Assembly: GCA_002179805.1 (NCBI GenBank)
Contig: NAVB01000208.1
Location: 1 to 43,360 of the forward strand
Source of the DNA: Acanthamoeba lenticulata
Lineage: Eukaryota; Discosea; Longamoebia; Acanthamoebidae
Length of the DNA stretch: 43,360 nucleotides
Direction of reading: 5' to 3'
Part shown: positions 30,450-40,240 of the stretch, in pieces
Layout of the letters: each line of letters begins with the position of its first letter
How positions within the stretch are numbered: the first letter of the stretch is position 1
The notes under the pieces: model-generated
Told to the model about the DNA's origin: nothing
Databases searched by the model: none
Seen by the model: the letters and a program-made list of their open reading frames with translations, nothing else
Program-made: the position numbers and the translations under genes

Positions 30450-31305
30450 TTACTGGAAGTAGGGCGTGGCGCTGACGAGCTGGTCAAAGGTGAGGGGAAT
30501 GCTCACGTTGGAGGTGGGCGTGATGCCGGGCGGGCCCTGCGACATGGGCGGCTGGCCGGGCTTGGGCTGCGTCGCGTAAAAGTCGAAGAAGGAGCGGATG
30601 CTGGCGAGGAAGAGGGCCACTTCGGTGAAGGCCTCCAGGGTGAGGCCCATGCGGTTGGGGTCAAAGCGGCTCAGGACGCTGTTGACGGCCGGCGGGCTCA
30701 GCTGGAAGCCGCCCTGCGCCAGCGCCGCCGTGATCTCGTTCCCTGCCAACGTCACAATCAGGTCAGCTCGATTCGTTGTCGAGACAAAGGGAAGAAGAAG
30801 GGGAATAAGAAGTGACAAAGTACAGTTGTCGAGCTTGCCAGAGCGGTCGCGGTCCTGCGTGGCAAAGGCGTTGCGCAGGGCGAGCACAAACTGGTAGAGG
30901 CACACGAACTCGTTGACGCCCAGGTGGCCCGACCGGTCAAGATCGAACGTGGTGATGAGGCGCTTGAGCGTGGCCGGACCACAGTTGAGCTGCAGCGACA
31001 CGTAACGATTGCGCGTTTTTCGATTTAGAAGATCAACGAAATAGAATAAATCTTTGTAGCGTGGTTGGTTGATTCAATTTGATGAAGAAGAGCAAGTGAA
31101 CGTACGCCAGCCTGCTGAAGGGCACGACCGAGCTCGGCTTGATCAAGCTGGCCGCTCCTGTCGGTATCAACCGCGCTGAACCATGCTACATAATACAGGC
31201 AAGAAAAGATGAGTGAGTCGCTAGAAACGAAAGAGGCGAAGAAGCACGTCATCTACCTTGAATCTGGCCTATAAGGACAGGGTCGGAGCCATAGAACGAC
31301 GCGAA
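30450..31305 (-). CDS. Penta-EF-hand calcium-binding protein (ALG-2/peflin-like)
   Basis: EF-hand loops read in order: DTDRSGQLDQAE (exon near 31180-31110), DLDRSGHLGVNE (exon 31001-30822), DRDRSGKLD spliced to NEITAAL (exon from about 30742), and a non-canonical fourth loop DPNRMGLTLEAF. The helix spacing, with long linking helices (FVCLYQFVLALRNAFATQD), is that of the PEF family, which dimerises through the fifth hand and recruits ESCRT or COPII partners. A Pro/Gln/Gly stretch near the C terminus (TQPKPGQPPMSQGPPGITP) is unusual, since PEF proteins carry theirs at the N terminus. Loops 1-3 keep the acidic ligands, so Ca2+ binding is likely. The 5' end is not resolved: ASFYGSDPVLIGQIQ (about 31305-31258) precedes EF1, but no ATG is in frame with it. 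Confidence 0.72.
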
Positions 31306-31468
31306 CTATTCCAGTTTGCACTTTAGTGAGCGACTGACCTTACAAGCGAGCACACAAGCAAAATGAAAGGCCTTGTACCTAAGGACGGGCGTGGGCTCCC
31401 CAAGTAGGCTGCTAAAATAGTTATTTTCCTTTTCTTGACAGCACCACGTCTTGTTCGAACGGTTGACC

Positions 31469-32341
31469 ATGAAGCTCGTACTAGTGGCAATATTCGTTGT
31501 GTTCTCCTGCTTCTTCATCTCTTCCAGCTTTGCGGGAAAGGTGGTGCTCGGCTTTGACTCCACCTACGTCGACACCAGAACAGATGAAGTTTATTCAGAG
31601 ACATGGATTCTGGACCAGCTCATGGTGGACGCCGGTATCCCTGAGAAAGACATCCTTAAGATGACCGATTACTCGAGCGCCTCTCAGTGGAATGCCCTTC
31701 TTGACCGTAGTGACCTCAAGGTTGTAATCTTCCCTGAAAACGAGAACGGCAATCCAGCAGGCTTCGTCCCCGCTTCCATCCTAAAGCGCTTGAGGACGTT
31801 CGTTGCCAACGGCGGCCTCATCATCATGTTCGACGCTCTCTCTGTGCGGCAGTTTGTAAACGAAGTGGTGGGCAACACCATCCTTCCAGTCTCCGGACGC
31901 AAGCTCGCGGACGAGCAGGAGAGCAACGCTCAGCGAAACAGCACCGGCAACGTTGTTGGCGAACGTGGCTTTGGCTCGTACAAGTGGGCCAGGAGCGCGT
32001 TCGGCACCTCGCTGGGTTTCGGTTACAACAACGTCGCAGATGCCGACTCAACGGGCAGCATGAACATCGTGGAGGCCTCTCAGGCGGGCCACGCCTTGTG
32101 TGTGTACGGCACGGGATCCGACTGCGTGATCTGGGCTGCGCGCGACCCGCCTCCGCACACGGGCGCCATCTTCGGCCTCGGCTACGACGGCCAGGACATG
32201 AAGCCGGCCGGCTCGCAGGACTTTGGCTGGCCGGGCGTGATCCGGCAGATGATCTACACCTACTACATTGGAAGCTTCTTGTCGGCGTCGTCGGCAAGCC
32301 AGCTCACGAGCTGGATGAACGTCTTGTCAACGTTGTTGTAA
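31469..32341 (+). CDS. Secreted protein, class I glutamine-amidotransferase-like fold
   Basis: A single-exon gene of about 290 residues. The ATG at 31469 gives a signal peptide (MKLVLVAIFVVFSCFFISSS then FAG). The mature protein starts KVVLGFDSTY and has alternating strands and helices: WILDQLMVDAGIP, LKVVIFPENENG, ILKRLRTFVANGGLIIMFD, then VGNTILPV. The pattern 'strand; P/E at strand end; helix L..FV.nGG.li' is that of ThuA/GATase-like alpha/beta domains found in secreted bacterial proteins. No nucleophile Cys in a G-x-C-x-G elbow is visible, so activity is doubtful. A Trp/Tyr/Gly-rich C-terminal half (GFGYNNVADADSTGS, GLGYDGQDMKPAGSQDFGWP) follows. The stop is 32 bp from the convergent PIP-kinase stop. 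Fold assignment is inference. Confidence 0.6.
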   Translation: MKLVLVAIFVVFSCFFISSSFAGKVVLGFDSTYVDTRTDEVYSETWILDQLMVDAGIPEKDILKMTDYSSASQWNALLDRSDLKVVIFPENENGNPAGFVPASILKRLRTFVANGGLIIMFDALSVRQFVNEVVGNTILPVSGRKLADEQESNAQRNSTGNVVGERGFGSYKWARSAFGTSLGFGYNNVADADSTGSMNIVEASQAGHALCVYGTGSDCVIWAARDPPPHTGAIFGLGYDGQDMKPAGSQDFGWPGVIRQMIYTYYIGSFLSASSASQLTSWMNVLSTLL

Positions 32342-32373
32342 TTAACGTCTTTTAGTTTCAAACAAAAAAGGGC

Positions 32374-35109
32374 TCATTCCGCGCCGGCCTTGGCCTTCTT
32401 GTCCTTCTTGAGGGTGCCGTCCCGCTTGCTCTTCTTCTCCTTCTTGACGGTCACGCCCTCAGCCTCGTCCGCCGCGACTGCGCTGCTGCCGCTCATCTCG
32501 TCGCCGTTCTCTTCCGCTCGCTTGGCGCTCTTCTTGCTCGCCTTCTTCCCTTTTGATGTCTTCTTCTCGCCGCCATTTTCCTCCTTGCCGTTGTGCTGAC
32601 GATCGCTGTCGCCGTCCTTTTCCTTGGCGACATCATCGGCGATCGGCGACGCCGGCGCGTCGTCCTTGGCCGGCGCCTCCTCGATCTTGATCTCGACCTC
32701 GCGTCCCACCACGCCGCCGGGCATCACCGACGCCGCCACGGGGTCGACGACGACGGCCTCCTCGCTGTCGTCCCGCACGGTCAACACTTGCACCACGGCC
32801 GGCGCTGGCACGACGACTTCGGCCGCCGCCACCGACGCCGGAGCTGCGGCCACTTCATCCTTCTTGGCCTTTTTGTTCTTCTTGAGGGTGCTCTTCTTCT
32901 CCTTCTCCTCCACTTTCTTGTCCTTCTTCTCCTCTTCCTCAAGCTCCTTCTTTTCCTCGGCAGCGGCAGCAGCAGCAGCCGGTTTGTCCTCCAAGTTGTG
33001 CTGCTGCTCCACCTCGGCCTCGGGGGCGCCCTCCGGCTTGGGCTCTCTGTGGACAAAGATCTCGGCCAGGTAGCGGCTGTACCGCTCGGCGTAGTAGTCG
33101 GCCGGCACGGTGGACAGGGTGTCGGCGTCCCAGAACATCTCCTTGAGGAAGTGGGCCACCTTCTTGCGGAGCTTATACCGCGAGAGCGGGTCGATGATGC
33201 CCACAAAGTAGATCTCGCGCGCGCAGGCCGTGTCGCTGTGAATCGGGCCCATCACCCCGTCGAGCAGCGGCACCAGCGCCTCGCCGCTTGTGTCGTCGTT
33301 GTCATCAGACTTGGCGACGACTGGTGGGTTCTTGGCCTTCTTCTTGCCCTTCTTGGCCTTCTTGGCGGCCTTTTTCTCTTCCTTGCTGGTACTGCTGCTC
33401 GTGGACGCTGCGGCGGCGGCATTCTCCTGAGCGAGCTCGGCCGCGCTCTCCTCCTCCTTCAAGAAATGGACGCCCACCAGCAAGCTGCGATGAGGGGAGG
33501 GTCACACAGGTTAGCATGCGCACGTGTATAAGGGAAAACGAGAACGAGCATACCTGTAGTCCATGCAATTGTGGACCTTCAAAAATTCAACATCGGCGTT
33601 GAGTGTTCGCAGCAAGTCGTCCCGCGCTTCATTGGTCAGGTGGAATCGCCTATTGTGTTCCATCCAGATCAGCCAATTCACATCCTTACAAAAAGAACCA
33701 TAAAATCGGGTACAAATGAATAAAAGAAAGAAGCGAACCGATCGAGGAGGTCGTTGTCCTTGAGGACACGCTTCGAGCGATCAACTTTGTCGGCGAAGCG
33801 TCCCTGTTTGCCGGGCTTGGGGATGCGGCCCTTAAGATCCCACTTTTCGTCGATGGCGTAGGACGGATGGAGCAGGAGGTTGTTCATCACGATGCAGTGG
33901 GTCTCCTCCTTGGTAATTGTGTCGTAAAAGTGGTGCAGCCCGAGGAACCGGATGATGCGCGACTCCGGGTGGTCCACAAAGTGCTGGTGGATGGAGGGCA
34001 GGATCTCCAGCAGTGTTTCCACCTCGAACTCGGGGATGGTCTTTACAAACAAAGCATAGAAGAGAAGCTCATGAGCTAAAGAACAAGCTGAAGAACTTTA
34101 CTACAAGCATGAAGAAAGAAGGAAGTGGCACCTTGAAAACGAATCTTGCGTCGGACGACATGACAAAGAGCGAACCGCTGCGGCCGGCGCCCAGGTTGGG
34201 CGAGGGCAAGTTGTCCTTGGGGAAGGTCCACGCCTTGGCGTAGTCTTCGGTTGGCACATTGCACTTGCGTCTGCACGACGTTGCCTTGAGAACGACTACT
34301 CGAGACGACAAAGCGTCCAAGAAGAAAGAGATCAAGTAGAGGCGAAAGAGTACCGAAGGTGATGGAAGACGCGAGGCGCGTAGTCGGTCATGATGACGAC
34401 TTTGTCCTTCTTCATGAGTGGAATACGCGAGCCGCCAGGCGTCGGGCTGTTAAACTTGAACAGAACCTTGTCCTTGTAGTCACGTCGGATGAAACCCTGG
34501 ACACCCATGACCTCGCGGTCCTCCTCCTTCATGAGTTCGAGCTCCTTCTCGTCCCGCTGAAGCTTGTCCAGCGTCTCGCCGTACATGGCCCCCTTGCGGA
34601 TGCCGCGCATCACCTTGGCGATGTAGACCTAGAGAGGGGCAACGAATCAAAGCGTCAGGTGTTGCTTAGCCCCCAGATGCAAAATGAATGTAGAACCCAT
34701 GTAATCGCGAGCTGTTAAAAGCGCAGCAAAAAAAGGAGGAAGCAAAAGAAGGAGGAGGTACCTGATCGTCGGAGAGGCCCTCCTCGTCGGCAACATCAAG
34801 CACCTCCTCAAAATCGCTGAGCACAGTGTCGGAACGCTTGCGCGAGAACATGCTTTCGGTGTTCCTTCGTGGCGAGAGGATACCTTCGGCAGGTTCCCTA
34901 TTGCGCGGCGACACGATGACCGATCCGGCAGTTTCATCCTTCTTCTTGGGTTTCTTCTTCTTGGTGGGCGAGGTGCTCGTCTTTCCATCAGCTGGTTGCT
35001 CGATATTAACCTCATCAGAATCGTTAAGTGTAGAGGTCGAATCGTCGCTGGGTGAGACAGGCTGCGTCTTGCTGCGCTTACGCGACGCCTTCTTCATTTC
35101 TTTCTCCAT
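32374..35109 (-). CDS. Phosphatidylinositol phosphate kinase (PIPK family)
   Basis: Makes PtdIns(4,5)P2 at cytosolic membrane faces. The start is at 35109; exon 1 (to 34762) is a disordered Lys/Ser-rich N terminus of about 116 residues with SPR/SPTK sites. Following exons carry VMRGIRKGAMYGET, DYAPRVFHHLRY, AGRSGSLFVMSSDARFVFK (ATP-binding Lys), LGLHHFY, MNNLL, the DLKG catalytic motif (33830), LKDNDLL and LVGVHFL. After an Ala/Lys-rich insert come REIYFVGIIDPLSRYKLRKK and VPADYYAERYSRYLAEIF. Residues VAH in KKVAHFLK stand where type I enzymes have LEH and type II AAH, favouring a PI5P 4-kinase-like specificity (from memory of the loop swap work). The remaining roughly 210 C-terminal residues are Lys/Glu/Ala-rich and end KKDKKAKAGAE. 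Confidence 0.85.
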
Positions 35110-35549
35110 TACGTTTAAAATTTGATTCGAAGTCACTAAAACTGCAGACGTGAGATCGAATTCTCTTGTGGTGCTGGGCAAGAAGCAAGATGTTCGATCC
35201 GAGAAGAGCCGCCTGCAGGCCCAAGAACGCGTAAGGAAAAAAAATGTGTGCAAAGAAGGTGATGGAGATAAGATGAAGCATCCAAAAGCTGCAAGCGGAA
35301 AAGTTACCTCAGACACTCGGACGGGATTCGTTTACACGGGCCACACGACGATGGGAACCACAAGATGTCTGCCTCACACGGACTTTAGCTGGAATTCGAA
35401 CTATAGACTTTCGCTTCTTTTCTGAAACATGACCCATGATCGTTTTGCACTTTGTAATTTCTTCGGTCATTTTGCACAAGAGAAAACAGCCGTTTACGTG
35501 GCGTACCGGGCATCTTCTTCTTCCTCTGCCCGCTCAAACGCGCGTGTAG
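35110..35549. promoter_or_regulatory. Divergent intergenic region, PIPK / GDPD
   Basis: 440 bp between opposite starts. The minus-strand frame stays open above the chosen PIPK ATG but is rich in Phe/Leu and shows no family similarity, so I treat it as leader. No promoter element recognised. Confidence 0.35.
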
Positions 35550-37316
35550 ATGGACCTTTGGTTGTCGTTGCTCCTTGCTGTAACGGCAGCCCTGCTTCTT
35601 GCACTACTCGTTGTCATAATGCTGGCCAGAGCTGGGCGCTGGCGCTGGCGGCCGCACATCAATGAAGGCGTGCTCAAGACAGTCTGCCAACACAAGCCCG
35701 TCGTTGCAGCCCACCGTGGGTACGTTGTGGACGTCCTCGTTTTTTATTGTATTTTTGTATTATAATATTATGATGTGCATAATTCACGGGTGCAGTGGCG
35801 CCTTCCCGTTCGGGCCCGAGAACACGCTCTACTCTTACCGCCGCTCAGTGTACGAGTGCAAAGCGCACGTCCTCGAGATCGACGTCCGGTTGACCAAGGT
35901 TCGTCCACCCTGGTTGCCAACCCCCAACACCCTCTCTCGCTGGGCTGTTCGTAACATGCATGGCCAAGCAGGACAAGCAACTGGTGCTCATCCACGACGC
36001 CCACCTCGACCGCACCACCGACGGCCAGGGCCTGGTGCGCGTCGCACACACACACACACACGCGTGACGCCACCACTGAGGCCTCGCCTCGCGGCTAACC
36101 CCCAAGACATTCAGGTGGGGCAGTACACGCTCGAGGAGCTGCGTCGGTTCGACGCGCGCGCCAAGTTTCGGCGGACCGGCACGACCATTCAGCCGCTTCA
36201 GGACTCGCCCATGGACGATCGTGCGTCGGCCGCCGCTCTCCTTCCCGAGCCAAAGTTCCGCGGTGGAGGGCTCATGTGGTTCCCTCTTCGTTCGTGTGCG
36301 TGTTTGTGTGTCCTTGCCACACATAGCCCGACTGTTCTGCATTCCTACGCTCGAGGAGGTGCTGGACGAGTTCAGCCAATGCGAGGACCTTTTGTTCTTC
36401 CTCGACATGAAGGACACTGAGGCCGTCGCGCCGACCATGCGGCTCGTCCGCGAGCGCGGCCTGCAGGACCGGTCCGTGCCCCAGGCTCTCCCACGCGCAC
36501 AGCACATGAGCCGAGCTCATCAATCGCTCGTGGTCGTGATGGTGGCGGTGGCGGTAACGTCCTCCAGGATCATCTTTGGCTCGGTGGCGCCCGGGCCCAA
36601 CAAGGCGATTCGGAAGCTCAAGCCCGCGGGCGTCCCCGTGGCCCCCGACGTGCTGTCTGTGCTCTTCATGAACATGCTCTCTCGGTGCGTTGCTCCCCTT
36701 TCGCGCGTCATCGCATCGCACTGACTCGGCCGCGACACACACGCAGGCTGCGTCTGTTCTGGCTGTACCCGCACAAGCACGAGATCGTGGGCATCATCCA
36801 CTCGGTCTCCCTCTCCGCCTTTTTCCCTCCGCGGTGCGTCGCCATTGCTACTGTGTGTCTGGGGGACGTGATTTCACAGCGCTTACCCTGCGACACGCTG
36901 AGCAGAGGGCTCAAGGGCAAGCTGATGGCGCTCGTCGAGTACGTGCTGCTGGGTGGAGGCGGGCAACTCATCACCAAGCGGTACGACTCTTTTCGAATTA
37001 ATTTCAAATATAACAAAAACAATTCTTTTCGATTTCGTTTTAAATTGTTTTTCTTTTTTGCTCACAAACGCACGACTGCAGACTGGTCGATGATGTGCGC
37101 AAGTCGGGCCGCATGTTCGCTGTCTTTGGCGTGGAGCTGAGCGACCCGGCCTTGATCCGGGAGTGCCTGGACCTGGGCGTGGAGATGATCTTCTCCGACA
37201 CACCTGACGTCGCGCGCGCAGTCATCGACGACTGGAAGCGCGAGTCATCATCATCGCCGTCATCAGGCGCAACTGACTCGCATGAAGCCGCACCGCTGCT
37301 GACACAGCGTGCGTGA
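35550..37316 (+). CDS. Membrane-anchored glycerophosphodiester phosphodiesterase (GDPD)
   Basis: Hydrolyses glycerophosphodiesters to an alcohol plus glycerol-3-phosphate. The ATG at 35550 begins a signal anchor (residues 3-27, LWLSLLLAVTAALLLALLVV). The TIM-barrel signature follows across exons: VVAAHRG spliced to GAFPFGPENTLYSYRRSV (the HRG..ENT motif), VLEIDVRLTK spliced to DKQLVLIHDAHLDRTTDGQG (E-x-D and HD catalytic and metal residues), YTLEELRRFDA, IPTLEEVLDEF, FLDMKD, SIIFGSVAPGPNK and, near the end, FAVFGVELSDPALIRECLDL with GVEMIFSDTPDVA. This resembles mammalian GDPD1/GDPD3 (GDE4/7). The C terminus ends in EAAPLLTQRA, which contains an acidic dileucine-type pattern [DE]xxxLL. TGA at 37314-37316. 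Convergent with the LRR gene, 81 bp apart. Confidence 0.85.
36044..36061. repeat. (CA)n microsatellite in GDPD intron
   Basis: About nine CA units at the start of the intron after the HLDRTTDGQGLV exon. Confidence 0.8.
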
Positions 37317-37352
37317 CATCGTGGCTTTTTCTTTAGACTTTATTTATCTATT

Positions 37353-37396
37353 AAATATATTTATTTTATTTTATTTTATTGTATTTTATTTTATTT
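37353..37396. repeat. (TTTTA)n tract between convergent genes
   Basis: An AT-only stretch with repeated TTTTA units filling most of the 81-bp interval between the GDPD and LRR stops. It probably supplies poly(A) signals to both strands; AATAAA-like sequence occurs on the minus strand. Confidence 0.65.
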
Positions 37397-37397
37397 G

Positions 37398-38945
37398 TCA
37401 CGCTCGTGGTGGGCGCTTGATGACCTCGCTGTGGTAGCGGAACGTGTGGAGGCTCTCGAGCCACACAAGCGGGCTGTTGAGCACCAGGTCCCTGGCGTAG
37501 GCCTTGTACTTGAGCACCCGCAGGCGCGGGCAGGAGGCCGCCAGGAGCTCGGCCAGCCGCGCCAGCGTGGCGGCCGAGAGCTCGTCGAGTACCCAGTCGG
37601 GCCCCATGTCGGGCGGACTCAGGGGACTCTTGTACTGGGGCAGACAGCTCAGCACCTGTGGGGTGTAGGCGTTCTCGGGGTGGATCGTGAACGAGGCGAG
37701 CAGCGGCGGGAAGGCCGAGTCCTCGTCGTAGCATTCGATGGCCGGCTCGTCGCTCTTGGCTGGGCGCAGCAGAAGCGCCGTGGCAGCGAACGACAGGTGC
37801 TCGAGCGCGGGCAGCTCGGCCATCAGCTCGGCAAAGACCGGGGCGGCAAAGTGGGTGTGCGGCAGCCGCAGCACGGTCAGCTGCGACAGCCGCGCGAGCT
37901 TTGGGGACAGCGCGAGCACGCAACGTTCGAGCGTGTAGCCACCGCCACGAACGGTGAGGCTCGTGAGGCGGCTGAACTCGGCCAGTTGCGCCTGCGGCAG
38001 GCGCGGCGCGGACAAGCCTTGCGGCAGGCTGAACGTCAGACGGCGCAGAGCGAGCGGCTGGAGCAAGCTCAGGAATGAGCCGTCGGAGACGAAGCTGTCG
38101 ACGTTGAGCTCGGCCAAGTGGGGCAGACGCCCCAGAAAGAACAGGGCGCGTTCGTTAAAGCTTTTGCTGGGGTTGCCGAGCCGCTGCTGCCAGTCGGGCT
38201 TGGATCGGTCAATGAGCTCCAGATTGAGGCTGCGCAGGTTGGTCAGCCGCGAGATGGCCCCGAGGCCCTTGGGCGTGCAGGCAGGATGCCCGACCGAGAG
38301 CGACTCCAGGCCGGTCAGTCCGGCGCACAGAAGCGCCAAGCACTTGTCGTCCGTCTGTGTGCATGCGTGTTAGTTTGTTTGTTTGGGTTCAGCACGAGGA
38401 GCTGCACGCACCCAGCTGTTCATGTCGATCCACAGGTGCCGCAGGCCCGTGAGCGCGGCCAACTCTCCTGCTCGGGGGCAGAACGGCGCTTGGCAAATGA
38501 GTACTACGCGAGTGGGGGGCTTTGGCGGACGACGCACGGATGGCTGCTGGCTGCATGTATGTGGACGCCAGGTTGAGTGCGGTGAGGCTGGGCAAGCTCT
38601 GCAGCTGCTTGATGCCCTTGGGCGAGAGCTTGGTGCAGCCACTCAAGTTCAACTCCTTCCCTGCCCAGGCCAACACAGCCAATTGGTTTTGCATGCAGGG
38701 AAGGGGGAGAGCTCTCAAGGGGAGAACGCACAGCTGTGGCGCTGCTCCATCGGGTGGAGCAGGCGTGCGAGCGAGTTGGAGGTAAGACGGTCGGTGCGCC
38801 GCAACTGATCGAGTAGTGCTTGGCGCAGGTCGTCGTGCAGCCCGGCCAGGTGCTCCACCACGCCCGCGTTGTGCAGGTTATTCACCAGCGCTTCCATGCA
38901 TCTCTGCTGCAAGGTTGGCGCTCCCTGCATCTGCGGCACTTCCAT
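37398..38945 (-). CDS. Leucine-rich-repeat protein (F-box-LRR/RAD7-like)
   Basis: The ATG at 38945 opens a helical N-terminal segment (LVNNLHNAGVVEHLAGLHDD, LRQALLDQLRRTDRLTSNSL) that resembles the start of amoebozoan RAD7/F-box-like LRR proteins. LRR units follow: LNLSGCTKLSPKGIKQLQSL, LPSLTALNLASTYM, LTGLRHLWIDMNSW, LTGLESLSVGHPACTPKGLG, LTNLRSLNLELI, LPHLAELNVDSF, FSRLTSLTVRGGGYT, LSQLTVLRLPHTHF, LPALEHLSFAATAL and CPRLRVLKYKAY, ending at TGA 37398. At least two introns lie near 38355-38412 and 38470-38660. Long conserved spacing with 'L..L..L' fits the cysteine-containing/RI-like LRR classes. Such proteins are usually ligase adaptors or scaffolds; no specific partner can be inferred. Confidence 0.7.
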
Positions 38946-39101
38946 AACGCTCTTTTTCTCTTTTTCTGCTTTTTATGCTAATATCATTTATTTTTAAATT
39001 TAAGGATCTTTTTAAAACAAAAAAAAAATGCAGATAAACTTTTTGCAGTCGTAACAAAATCGTGATTTGTTATGTACAAGAGGGGGTTGTCATCCTCCCC
39101 T

Positions 39102-39982
39102 TCATTGCGTGTCGGCCGCCGACTTGGCGTCAAAGTGATCCTTTACGCTCTTGAGGACATCTTGGGGGTCGGGATGATCGCCAAAGTGCTCCTGGTAGTG
39201 TGCGAAGAGGACCTCGCCGCTGGTGCAGTCGAACACGAACGTGCCGCCCAGTTGCCTGTTTGTACAAAGTGTGTGAGAGGAGCCTCACGAGCGAGGAAGA
39301 AGAAGACAACAGAGGAAAAAAGAAGAGTAGACGTACAGGCCATCGCCCTGGAAGTTGCCGTCCTTGCCTCGCGCCTTGGCTTCCGAGGCGGCCTTCCACA
39401 CGGATGGTCTCAACAGCGAAAAGATGGAGGCACGTGTGGTCTGCAAGCGCGATGAGGTGAGCAACTTGTGCCAGTGCTACATGCGACCTCTTGGAAGTAA
39501 CGTACGTGGAGAGCAGTGTAGAGTTTGCGTGGCTCATCGACCAGGAGCTCGCCCTTGAAGTAGTCGCCCTGGATGAATTCATCTTGGCCCAAATGCTCGG
39601 GAGCGACTCCGACGAGGGCCACGTTGAGCGCGTCGAGCTCGGGCTTGACGGTGGACAGCTGGGCAGCGCCGTCACGGCACAGCACGCACCCGAAGCGGCG
39701 GAGCATGCTGAGCACGACGCCCTGGCGGCCCTGGCAGGCCTGGCCGAGCGAGGTCGTCTGGCCGTCGAGAGAGACGAGTGGGATGTCTTTGAGCTGATTG
39801 AAAACAATGTTGTGCTTCTTCATCTCCGCGAGGTAATAATCTTGTGTTGCGTTATTGGGGACTGAGCTACTCAATTGAGTGCGCACAAATTCAGTGACAG
39901 TACGAGGTTCGTAGAGGATATAGCAAACGATAGCGATGAGGGCAATGAGCAGAACAGGGGAGCTTTTTATACTGCCCCACAT
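39102..39982 (-). CDS. PRXL2 (FAM213)-type thioredoxin-fold redox protein, membrane-anchored
   Basis: Peroxiredoxin-like protein with an AhpC/TSA-type fold. The ATG at 39982 gives an N-terminal hydrophobic segment (MWGSIKSSPVLLIALIAIVC, residues about 9-24) that should anchor it, as in human PRXL2A. FNQLKDIPLVSLDGQTTSLG and the redox motif RRFGCVLCRDGAAQLS (C-x-x-C; human RRPGCFLCRE) follow, then ALVGVAPEHLG and DYFKGELLVDEPRKLYTALH. Later exons, spliced near 39508 and 39395, give ASIFSLLRPSVWKAA and QGDGLLGGTFVFD, then CTSGEVLFAHYQEHFGDHPD and a C-terminal helix DVLKSVKDHF. Stop 39104-39102. The order matches the family and both Cys of the active pair are present. The exact splice from QGDG to the glycine-rich LGGTFVF strand (intron about 39260-39335) was inferred by frame. 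Confidence 0.82.
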
Positions 39983-40240
39983 TGGATTGCTCTCGACGCG
40001 TCAGCTCGAATAATCCTTACACGGGCCCTTCGTCTTTCGGAACCGGACCATTTCCCTCCGTAATTTCTCCACGCGATCGGCACTTTGTCGCGGGTTTCAT
40101 TGCAACGTCAACTGGGTCACCTTGCCGAACGAAAAGTCGGGGCTCACTGCAACACGCAATTGCGAGAGGAGTGGTCGATCAACTCCTCCTTTCCCTCAAG
40201 GTCCTGGCAGTTTGTTCGTGAAGGAAAAACGTACCATCAA

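Noticed and set aside
33288..33602. Plus-strand frames opposite the PIP-kinase Lys/Glu-rich tail
   Set aside because: Low-complexity mirror of the Lys/Glu codons, without domain or start context.
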